From assembly GCA_026395475.1 (NCBI GenBank), contig JAPLYQ010000046.1, positions 1 to 6,053 on the forward strand: a stretch of DNA of 6,053 nucleotides. The letters are read 5' to 3'. Below, in pieces: positions 1 through 5,258 of this stretch. The translations under genes and the position numbers were made by a program. The notes beneath the pieces were generated by a model. The model did not search any database. It was given only the letters and a program-made list of their open reading frames with translations, and had not been told where the DNA came from. This stretch comes from Candidatus Roizmanbacteria bacterium. GTDB lineage: Bacteria > Patescibacteriota > Microgenomatia > UBA1406 > GWC2-37-13. Numbering within the stretch: position 1 is the first letter of the stretch; each line of letters starts with the position of its first letter.

Positions 1-1000
1 TGGTAAATCCAGATCCCCCATAGAAAACATAGGCCCTTCCTTTATCGCCATGAGCTGGATAGCTCGCTGATCCAGCAAGTAAATCTTGTATTTCATCGCC
101 GTTAAAGTCACCCACATCAAAACTAGCACCAAACCCATCAGGTGCAAGTTCGCCGGTGAGTATATAATCCGCACTTGCAGCCGGTTTGCTAGTAATAGTT
201 TTTCCGCCTTTAAAAACATATACCTTGCCCTTAACGGTACAAGAATTACAAGTGCTATTTTGGCCAGAAACTACAATGTCTTTATACCCATCGTTATCTA
301 AATCAGCAAATTTTGCGTTGCCCATGCCAAACCAATCAAATGGTTGCTCTCCTGTAAATACGGCATCCGCCTGACCTGCACTTTTATTTGATAAGCTAGG
401 CCCGCCCAAAAAAAGAAATACTTGTCCTTGTGTATCAAGATTCGGATACATAGGGGCTCCAACAACAATATCATTGTAGCCATCGCCGTTCACGTCTGCA
501 GCAGATACACTCATGCCAAAACCATCAAGCGGTGCGTTTCCAGTAAGAACGTAATCTGCCTGAGAGCTACTTTTATTAGAAAGGCTGTGTCCACCCAAAA
601 AAATATAGACACGGCCCTGATAACTATTATATGAAGCGGACCCGATAAGGATGTCATCGTATCCGTCACCATTTACATCGACTAACGAGATTGAGCTAGT
701 TAACTTAGCCCCTGATTCTCCAGATAGAACAACGTCAGCATTATTAAGGCTTTTGGTGTCTAAATTAGTCTCGCCAAAAAATATATATACCTTCCCATTA
801 CCTGCCGTTGTTAACAACGCTAAATCTTCTATGCCGTCTCCGTTAACATCACCAGTTGCTATATAATGAAGATTATCCCCCGCAGCGTTTCCTGTAAAAC
901 TTGTTTCCTGAGTTACCGAAAAAGATGCTTCAACGGGAGTTGGTATTATTAGTAAGTAAAATACAGCTATTATTAAAACGCAAAATATTTTTTTAGACAT
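1..1000 (-). CDS. Secreted FG-GAP repeat (integrin-alpha-like beta-propeller) protein, 3' end outside window
   Basis: I translated the minus strand from ATG at 1000-998; the frame stays open for 333 codons to the window edge, so the C-terminus is missing. Residues 1-25 are a classical signal peptide: MSKK, a hydrophobic core rich in I, L, V and F, then VEA before Ser26. The rest is a tandem of FG-GAP units. Five calcium-loop motifs of the D-x-[DN]-x-D-G type begin at about residues 51 (DVNGDG), 108 (DVNGDG), 169 (DVNGDG), 233 (DLDNDG) and 298 (DFNGDE). They are spaced 57-65 residues apart, each followed by strand motifs such as DILIGSA or DIVVGAP, and by VYIFLGG. In this family such units form the blades of a calcium-binding propeller outside the cytoplasm, often in adhesion or ligand binding; the ligand here is unknown. 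The fifth loop has Glu in place of the last Gly. The gene starts 18 bases after the stop of the upstream secreted-protein gene, so the two are probably co-transcribed. The ribosome site is weak. The domain call is firm; the role is inferred. Confidence 0.93.
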   Translation of the reverse strand, partial: MSKKIFCVLIIAVFYLLIIPTPVEASFSVTQETSFTGNAAGDNLHYIATGDVNGDGIEDLALLTTAGNGKVYIFFGETNLDTKSLNNADVVLSGESGAKLTSSISLVDVNGDGYDDILIGSASYNSYQGRVYIFLGGHSLSNKSSSQADYVLTGNAPLDGFGMSVSAADVNGDGYNDIVVGAPMYPNLDTQGQVFLFLGGPSLSNKSAGQADAVFTGEQPFDWFGMGNAKFADLDNDGYKDIVVSGQNSTCNSCTVKGKVYVFKGGKTITSKPAASADYILTGELAPDGFGASFDVGDFNGDEIQDLLAGSASYPAHGDKGRAYVFYGGSGFT

Positions 1001-1018
1001 ACTTTCATGGGCAGATTG

Positions 1019-1861
1019 TTAACGATGGAATATCCTTGAGAACAGGCCTTTGACCCATTCATACAAGTTAAATGGTTGGGTTGAGGAGGTTTGGGTGGCA
1101 GTGGGAGTAGGGGTAGGAGCAAGGAAGTGAGTGACAGTATCCTTTGCAGTGTTTGCCGCGTTCGTGACAGTTGTCCAGAGATTGGCGACGGGATTTGTTT
1201 TGGGTATGCCCGTGGTAGTTGAGGAATTGAGAGTGACTTTCCCTTTGTGGTTCAGGCGGATGGAGAACGTAATGGAGTTACTGTTGTTTCCCGATTTGTC
1301 TTTGGGAACGAGGATGACTTGGTAGTAGCCGTCAACTAGGGGGAAAGACATTGTAAGGTAGAATCGTTCAGAGGTGGCTGGGTAGTCTTGGGTAAGATAG
1401 TTGACATAGGCTCCCTTAGTCAGTTTGTTAACCGTGAGATTCACAGTATCTACTCCAGATGATACTGGGTCAAAAGTATCTTTAGAGCCATCAGAATTAG
1501 TGAGAGTACTTCCTTGAAAGGAGTCATTTACTTTACCAGAGAAGGAAGGCATACGCATGGTACTCGGAAGAGTATATTCTCCCCCTGAGGTAACAATGGA
1601 AACGTTAGCAACAGCTACTTCAGAGATATTGGGAGAGGAACGATCAATGAAGAAATCTACACTGTGAGAGCCAGAGTTGCCAGTAGTGTCAGTTGCTGTT
1701 ACACTCCAGGAGTGTTTGCCTTCGGTGAGCTCGGCGTTGTTTAAGCCTTTGAAATACACGGAGACTTTGTTGTCAGAGAGAAATTCTATTTTTACATTCG
1801 TGTCATCCTTCCATATTCCAGTTCCTCTTGAAGGAATACCACTGGTTGAGTAATTCTTGTT
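1019..1861 (-). CDS. 3' part of a frameshifted secreted protein: Ig-like domains, Pro/Thr linker, basic amphipathic tail
   Basis: The frame is open from just after a TAG at 1864-1862 to TAA at 1021-1019, about 280 codons. The first usual start codon is GTG at 1759, but the 34 codons before it also read as normal protein (KNYSTSGIPSRGTG, then NVKIEFLSDNKVS). There is no ATG or ribosome site at the 5' end. I therefore read this as the continuation of the beta-helix gene upstream, displaced by one base, and not as a separate gene. The first ~75 residues look like an Ig-like domain (EGKHSWSVTATDTTGNSGSH, ending in FFIDRSSP). A second beta-rich domain follows to about residue 205 (YYQVILVPKDKSGNNSNS). 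Then come an alanine/threonine stretch and the linker PTPTPTATQT. The tail NLYEWVKGLFSRIFHR is basic and amphipathic, perhaps a membrane or wall attachment. A short independent protein starting at GTG 1759 would lack a signal peptide and begin inside a domain. Confidence 0.8.
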   Translation of the reverse strand, partial: NKNYSTSGIPSRGTGIWKDDTNVKIEFLSDNKVSVYFKGLNNAELTEGKHSWSVTATDTTGNSGSHSVDFFIDRSSPNISEVAVANVSIVTSGGEYTLPSTMRMPSFSGKVNDSFQGSTLTNSDGSKDTFDPVSSGVDTVNLTVNKLTKGAYVNYLTQDYPATSERFYLTMSFPLVDGYYQVILVPKDKSGNNSNSITFSIRLNHKGKVTLNSSTTTGIPKTNPVANLWTTVTNAANTAKDTVTHFLAPTPTPTATQTSSTQPFNLYEWVKGLFSRIFHR

Positions 1862-3170
1862 CTACTGGAGCAGTTGCATCAACAGTAAAGACTGTTGATC
1901 CGTACAAGCTACTGTCTGTGACATTTCCATTGGAGTCTGTGGCACGAACACGGATGGTATGGGCGCCATCAGACAACGCGGTGGGGATGACAATACTAAA
2001 ACTCGTGGTTCCCGTAACTCCACTACTGGTCCAGCTACTGGAGTCAATAGAATACGAAATGGACGAAATACTGACCCCACTGATCGTAGAGGCTGTACCA
2101 GTCAGTGTTGGTTTGGTGTTGGAGGTAGGAGAAGAGACAGCAACTACAGTGACAGGAATGTCATAGTACTCGTAGGCGCCAATGTCAAAAGCAGATCCTT
2201 GAGGTCGGGAGACACCAAGAATATCTGCTACGACTTCAGACAAGGTAACCCCTGCATTTTTAGCAGGTGACGTTGCAGGGATACGAAAGTCATTCCCTGA
2301 GGCGTTAAGAAAAAACGGATCGGAGGAAACGTCATTAGCACCAGCGGAAACACCGGAGTAATTTGTCGTATTATTCCAAACTAAATTGTAGTTAGGACTA
2401 ATCGTACCTGCCGATTTTTTTATTCCATTACCACTGTTACCTACAACAATATTATTTTTAATAATTGTGCCCCCGATACACAAATATTGAATCCCATCAC
2501 CACCATTGTTATAAACTGTATTGTTGTAAACTTTAACTCCACTACTAAAATCTACTACGTAAATCCCTATCGAATTTCCACTGTGAACAATATTGTTTGA
2601 CGCAATTATTCCAGCTGTACCACCGTTTAGCCACAAATTTGCTCCACCGGCATTTTTTACTTCGAAGCCCTTTATTGTAATATAATCTTTTCCATTAGCA
2701 TGGAAACCGGCCTGTTTCCCACTAGCATCAATTATTGGAATACCTGTACCACTCCAAGCTTGATATGTAATTTGATTTCCTGAACTGCCTGAATTTACAG
2801 GACAAACAACGGCACTCCCGTTACCTGAACAGTTTGATGAGCCAAGAGTGTTGTATGTTATTCCACCTTTAACATTCACTGTATCACCAGGTTGAAGTAG
2901 GGTGGCGGCTTTTTGGATGGTTTGCCATGCGGTAGTAGGGGTTTTACCATCATTTAAAGTGTCACTACCTGCATTGCCATCAACGTAACAATTATTTAAA
3001 TAAGAAGCATCATTGCAGTAGATGGCAGCATAAACAGAAGAACGAACCGTGAAGAAAAGGGTTGCAAAAAGAAAAAAAGAGAAAAAAAATTTTACAAAAC
3101 CGCGAAGCGGCTTACTCTCTCCCTCTCTCTCGTTTGCGCCACCAATTTTTGTAGCATATTTTGTAAACAT
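1803..3170 (-). CDS. 5' part of a frameshifted secreted right-handed beta-helix protein with a choice-of-anchor Q-like module and Ig-like domain
   Basis: From ATG 3170 the frame gives 455 codons to TGA at 1805-1803. Residues 1-48 are a signal peptide with a Phe-rich core (FVKFFFSFFLFATLFF), ending VYA. The mature N-terminus has the signature of secreted parallel beta-helix proteins: YVDGNAGSD, NDGKTPTTAWQTIQKA and LQPGDTVNVKGG. Repeated rungs run from about 100 to 275 (IIASNNIVHSG, VKVYNNTVYNNGGDGI, IIKNNIVVGNSGNGI). At 280-337 SSDPFF, SPAKNAG, GVSRPQGS and DIGAYEYYD match the choice-of-anchor Q pattern. An Ig-like domain (DGAHTIRVRATDSNGNVTD) runs to about residue 436. After V436 the frame becomes poor (LLNQWYSFKRNWNMEG), while the frame one base over carries on sensibly, so the intact protein would be near 716 residues. 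The start is uncertain. ATG 3170 has AGGA 12 bases upstream and a promoter-like sequence before it; ATG 3209 is possible. The frame is open back to ATG 3482, but that extension is low-complexity and made of palindromes. No catalytic residues are recognisable. Confidence 0.82.
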   Translation of the reverse strand: MFTKYATKIGGANEREGESKPLRGFVKFFFSFFLFATLFFTVRSSVYAAIYCNDASYLNNCYVDGNAGSDTLNDGKTPTTAWQTIQKAATLLQPGDTVNVKGGITYNTLGSSNCSGNGSAVVCPVNSGSSGNQITYQAWSGTGIPIIDASGKQAGFHANGKDYITIKGFEVKNAGGANLWLNGGTAGIIASNNIVHSGNSIGIYVVDFSSGVKVYNNTVYNNGGDGIQYLCIGGTIIKNNIVVGNSGNGIKKSAGTISPNYNLVWNNTTNYSGVSAGANDVSSDPFFLNASGNDFRIPATSPAKNAGVTLSEVVADILGVSRPQGSAFDIGAYEYYDIPVTVVAVSSPTSNTKPTLTGTASTISGVSISSISYSIDSSSWTSSGVTGTTSFSIVIPTALSDGAHTIRVRATDSNGNVTDSSLYGSTVFTVDATAPVEQELLNQWYSFKRNWNMEG

Positions 3171-3192
3171 AACATTTTTTTTCCTACTATTA

Positions 3193-3221
3193 TTTATATC
3201 AGTTTCCATTGTAAAAAACAA
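3193..3221 (-). promoter_or_regulatory. Candidate sigma70-like promoter for the secreted-protein operon
   Basis: On the minus strand TTGTTT (3221-3216) lies exactly 17 bases before TATAAA (3198-3193). Transcription would start near 3186, giving a leader of about 16 bases before ATG 3170, with AGGA at 3185-3182. If this promoter is used, the alternative start ATG 3209 is excluded. The surrounding DNA is very AT-rich, so chance matches are likely. Confidence 0.35.
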
Positions 3222-3287
3222 ATACAAGAGGTAAAAAAAGAAAAAACAAAATTGGCGAAAATTTTTCCGGCAAACCAAAAGTAGCGA

Positions 3288-3308
3288 AGGCCGAGCGGAG
3301 CGAGGCCT
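3288..3308. repeat. Short GC-rich palindrome, AGGCC/GGCCT arms
   Basis: AGGCC (3288-3292) and GGCCT (3304-3308) flank 11 bases that are G-rich on the plus strand. It sits in the intergenic stretch between the divergent secreted-protein and recombinase genes. It is GC-rich against an AT-rich background, like the two triloop hairpins to its right. It has no T-tract, so it is not an obvious terminator. Confidence 0.4.
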
Positions 3309-3325
3309 GAGCTGATGCAATGCGA

Positions 3326-3342
3326 GTCCCGCGAAGCGGGAC
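3326..3342. repeat. GC-rich triloop hairpin, copy 1
   Basis: GTCCCGC (3326-3332) and GCGGGAC (3336-3342) are perfect 7-base arms around the loop GAA. Weaker pairing extends outward (GCTG at 3311-3314 with CAGC at 3349-3352). A second hairpin with the same arms lies at 3455-3471, so this is a repeated element, REP-like in form. There is no T-tract on either strand, which argues against a simple intrinsic terminator. Confidence 0.7.
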
Positions 3343-3454
3343 GAGCAACAGCGGAGGCAATGACGGCAATTCATTTTGGAAAGAAAATTAAGAGCCGAAA
3401 GATTTAAATTTTTTGCCAACACCTTTTTAAGGAAACCACTTGCGATATTATTTT

Positions 3455-3471
3455 GTCCCGCCTTGCGGGAC
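3455..3471. repeat. GC-rich triloop hairpin, copy 2
   Basis: GTCCCGC (3455-3461) and GCGGGAC (3465-3471) have the same arms as the hairpin at 3326-3342, but the loop is CTT. Identical arms with a different loop suggest a dispersed palindromic element or conserved pairing, not a simple duplication. It lies in the non-genic stretch 3210-3534. Apart from these palindromes and runs of A and T, I see nothing there that looks coded. Confidence 0.7.
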
Positions 3472-3534
3472 ACTTTGCCCAAACGCCCAAAAGAATTTTT
3501 GCTTTTTAGCTTCCGTTTCGCTTCAAAATTCCTA

Positions 3535-3563
3535 TTGAATGGCCACTGTTAATTTTGTATATT
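3535..3563 (+). promoter_or_regulatory. Candidate promoter of the recombinase leader
   Basis: TTGAAT (3535-3540) is followed after 17 bases by TATATT (3558-3563). The expected start of transcription, about 3570, falls at the left arm of the 75-base inverted repeat. The leader would therefore begin with that structure and run about 105 bases to the recombinase ATG. The -35 element overlaps a copy of AATGGCC (3538-3544), a motif that recurs at 3599-3605 and, inverted, at 3646-3652. The spacing is good, but the match is unproven. Confidence 0.45.
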
Positions 3564-3565
3564 AA

Positions 3566-3640
3566 GGTTGTACGCAAATTATCTCTGTTGGGATTTTTAA
3601 TGGCCGTCTTGGGCATATCCTAACAGATTTGCGTACAACC
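3566..3640 (+). repeat. 75-base imperfect inverted repeat / long hairpin upstream of the recombinase
   Basis: The outer arms are 14 of 14 matched: GGTTGTACGCAAAT (3566-3579) against ATTTGCGTACAACC (3627-3640). A 5-base bulge TATCT (3580-3584) on the left separates them from inner arms of 10 pairs with one G-U: CTGTTGGGAT (3585-3594) and ATCCTAACAG (3617-3626). The apex is 22 bases (3595-3616), in which GCC (3603-3605) and GGC (3612-3614) may add a small stem. The repeat ends 33 bases before the recombinase ATG. There is no T-tract after it, so it is not a usual terminator. It could be an attachment or operator site for the recombinase (arms bound as DNA) or a folded 5' leader RNA. I recognise no known RNA family. 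Confidence 0.85.
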
Positions 3641-3673
3641 AGGGCGGCCATTTGAAATATTACAATACTAGAT

Positions 3674-5203
3674 ATGTACAATAGTAATTCGCAAAAATTC
3701 TTTTTATATGCGCGCAAGTCCACAGATGTGGAGGACAAGCAAATCCTGTCTATTGAGGCGCAGCTTGTCGAACTTCGGGAATATGCCGCTCGCGAAAAAT
3801 TATTTATAGTTGAGGAACTTATTGAAAAACAGTCCGCCAAAATTCCCGGCCGTCCTCTTTTTAATATAATGCTGGAAAGAATTGAAAAAGAGGAGGCGAG
3901 CGGCATTGTTTCTTGGCACCCGGACAGACTTGCGCGCAATAGTGTCGATGGCGGAAAACTTATTTATCTTATCGACACTGGAAAAATTCAGGCCTTAAAG
4001 TTTCCCCAATTTTGGTTTGAAGCTACCCCTCAAGGAAAATTTATGTTAAATATTGCGTTTGGGCAAAGTAAATACTTCGTGGACTCGCTCAGCGAAAATA
4101 CTAAAAGAGGATTGCGCCAAAAAGTCAGACGAGGAGAAATGCCCGGACTTGCGCCGGTGGGCTATATCAACGATTCGCGAACAAAAGTTATTGTAGTTGA
4201 TAAAAGGAAAGCGCCCATTGTCAAACAAGCTTTTGAAATGTTTGCCACCGGCAACTATCGAATTTTAGATATTGCTGACTTTTTGGCGAAAAATGGCATG
4301 ATTAGTAAAACTGGTAACAACTGTAAAATTGATCGAGTGAGTCGTCAAATTTTATCTAACCCGTTTTATTACGGCCATTTTCGATATCTTCGCGAGATCC
4401 ACGAAGGGGTTCAAGAGCCAATCATCGCCAAGAAACTTTTTGATGCTGTCCAGCTCGTCTTAAACAAAAGAAGTAAACCCTGGTCAAAGCCGCGTGTACC
4501 CAAACCGTATTTAGGACTTTTTCGTTGTGGAGAGTGTGGCATGATGATAACCGCTGAACTGAAAAAAGGCCACATCTATTACCGCTGTACGAAAAAGTCC
4601 AAGAAAATTAAATGTAACCAGTGTTACACGCGGCAAGAATTGCTGGACAGCCAGTTATCAACGATGATAACAAAAGTTTCTTTGCGGCAGGACTGGGCAA
4701 ATGAAATGTTAAAAAAACTTGATGGAGAAAAAATTGAACTTGCCCATTCCTGCGGTGCGTTTGTTGGGGAGAAACGGGAAGAAATTCGAGCAATTAGCAG
4801 TAAACTGCAGCGTCTTCTTGATTCCTATTTAGATCAAGATGTTGACCGCGAGTCTTACCTTGTTAAAAAGGAAAATCTTTTATCTTTTAAGAAGACGCTG
4901 GAAGAACAAATTGCTCGAATCCAACAAACGCACAATGCTTGGCTCGAACCCATGAGAAATTGGATAATTGAAGCCGCTGGTGCGGCTAATATCGCAAGTG
5001 GCAAAGACTTAGAAGCAAAAAAGGTGTTGGCGCAAAAAATCTTCGGCTCGAACCTTATTCTTTCCGACCAAAAAGCTCAGGGGGACGCGCTAATTCCATG
5101 GGCGGCGCTTTGCGCCGCCCCGCCAACTCGGGGATTGGAGCGGGATAGGGGAATCGAACCCCTGCCGAAAGATTGGAAATCTTTCGTTCTACCATTAAAC
5201 TAA
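3674..5203 (+). CDS. Large serine recombinase (resolvase/invertase-type site-specific integrase)
   Basis: This 509-codon protein has the domain order of large serine recombinases, which cut and rejoin two DNA sites through a covalent phosphoserine link. The catalytic domain covers about 8-150: YARKS gives nucleophile Ser16 with Arg14, ILSIEAQ follows, and PDRLAR gives Asp84, Arg85 and Arg88. The helix GKFMLNIAFGQSKYFVDSLSENTKRGL leads into the recombinase domain (about 155-265, PVGYIND to LSNPFYYGHFRY). A zinc ribbon is visible with Cys285, Cys288, Cys305 and Cys314/Cys317 (CGEC, YYRC, CNQC). A charged coiled-coil segment covers about 365-425. Nothing essential is missing, so it looks active. 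ATG 3674 places the catalytic motif at the usual distance; no ribosome site is evident, and a leader hairpin lies just upstream. The end is odd: residues 476-482 read through a perfect GC palindrome and residues 488-509 are antisense to tRNA-Gly, with the stop inside the tRNA gene. The last ~35 residues probably do not belong to the core fold. Confidence 0.95.
   Translation: MYNSNSQKFFLYARKSTDVEDKQILSIEAQLVELREYAAREKLFIVEELIEKQSAKIPGRPLFNIMLERIEKEEASGIVSWHPDRLARNSVDGGKLIYLIDTGKIQALKFPQFWFEATPQGKFMLNIAFGQSKYFVDSLSENTKRGLRQKVRRGEMPGLAPVGYINDSRTKVIVVDKRKAPIVKQAFEMFATGNYRILDIADFLAKNGMISKTGNNCKIDRVSRQILSNPFYYGHFRYLREIHEGVQEPIIAKKLFDAVQLVLNKRSKPWSKPRVPKPYLGLFRCGECGMMITAELKKGHIYYRCTKKSKKIKCNQCYTRQELLDSQLSTMITKVSLRQDWANEMLKKLDGEKIELAHSCGAFVGEKREEIRAISSKLQRLLDSYLDQDVDRESYLVKKENLLSFKKTLEEQIARIQQTHNAWLEPMRNWIIEAAGAANIASGKDLEAKKVLAQKIFGSNLILSDQKAQGDALIPWAALCAAPPTRGLERDRGIEPLPKDWKSFVLPLN
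5101..5119. repeat. Perfect GC triloop palindrome near the recombinase 3' end
   Basis: GGCGGCGC (5101-5108), loop TTT, GCGCCGCC (5112-5119): 8-base perfect arms. It is formally inside the recombinase reading frame (encoding AALCAAPP) and lies 17 bases beyond the tRNA CCA on the minus strand. The triloop form resembles the intergenic hairpins at 3326-3342 and 3455-3471. There is no T-tract on either strand. It may stop or process the tRNA transcript or the recombinase transcript, or be a dispersed palindrome. Confidence 0.7.
5118..5133 (-). other. Second hairpin just after the tRNA 3' end
   Basis: CCCCG (5118-5122) and CGGGG (5129-5133) form 5-base arms around a 6-base loop. On the minus strand the stem begins two bases after the tRNA CCA and overlaps the larger palindrome at 5101-5119 by two bases. 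It could help end the tRNA transcript or define a processing site for the 3' trailer. The lack of a U-run makes an ordinary intrinsic terminator unlikely. Confidence 0.4.
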
Positions 5204-5209
5204 TCCCGC
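5136..5209 (-). tRNA. tRNA-Gly (anticodon UCC), CCA encoded
   Basis: The minus strand folds into a full cloverleaf of 74 bases including CCA. The acceptor arms GCGGGAT (5209-5203) and ATCCCGC (5146-5140) pair 7 of 7. The D arm is GTTT/GAAC with AATGGTA in the loop. The anticodon stem AAAGA/TCTTT holds the loop TTTCCAA, so the anticodon is TCC, reading GGA and by wobble GGG. The variable loop is CGGC, and the T arm AGGGG/CCCCT holds TTCGATT. Position 73 is T, as expected for bacterial glycine tRNAs, and CCA is encoded at 5138-5136. The gene is intact although the recombinase frame on the other strand ends inside it. It has its own promoter, 49 bases after the stop of the membrane-protein gene on the same strand. 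An intact tRNA beside a site-specific recombinase is a typical island junction. Confidence 0.97.
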
Positions 5210-5224
5210 AATTGACCTTTGTAG

Positions 5225-5253
5225 AGTATACCAAAAGGAGACACAATCCTCAA
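5225..5253 (-). promoter_or_regulatory. Promoter of tRNA-Gly
   Basis: On the minus strand TTGAGG (5253-5248) is separated by exactly 17 bases from TATACT (5230-5225). The start of transcription would be near 5217, about 8 bases before the mature tRNA 5' end at 5209, a sensible leader for RNase P processing. The promoter lies wholly in the 49-base gap after the membrane-protein stop codon. Confidence 0.65.
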
Positions 5254-5258
5254 CTCCA

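Noticed and set aside
1..1000. Tandem repeats in DNA or a CRISPR-like array
   Set aside because: The periodicity is at protein level (FG-GAP units of 57-65 residues) with diverged codons; no identical DNA repeats with unique spacers are present.
1857..1864. Programmed +1 frameshift
   Set aside because: No slippery codon, homopolymer, internal Shine-Dalgarno or stop at the shift point in the first frame is visible; mutation or assembly error is simpler.
1828..2270. Plus-strand open frames of 112 and 103 codons
   Set aside because: Both lie antisense to the Ig-like part of the beta-helix gene, which has clear domain sequence on the minus strand. They show no ribosome site or recognisable motif.
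3061..3136. Simple-sequence A-rich and CT-rich tract as a phase-variation locus
   Set aside because: The tracts are interrupted (no long pure repeat) and are explained by Phe/Lys codons of the signal peptide and the NEREGESK stretch before it.
3566..3640. Integron attC site
   Set aside because: The size and imperfect palindrome fit, but the ends are GGTTGT...ACAACC, not the RYYYAAC and GTTRRRY core boxes in the required orientation, and the adjacent enzyme is a serine recombinase, not a tyrosine integron integrase.
3566..3640. Ends of a small insertion sequence or intrinsic terminator
   Set aside because: Only 47 bases lie between the outer arms, with no gene and no visible target duplication, and no T-run follows either arm.
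3562..3939. Minus-strand 125-codon open frame overlapping the recombinase start
   Set aside because: It is antisense to the recombinase catalytic domain, has serine-rich low-quality composition, and runs through the inverted repeat. It is a shadow of the real gene.
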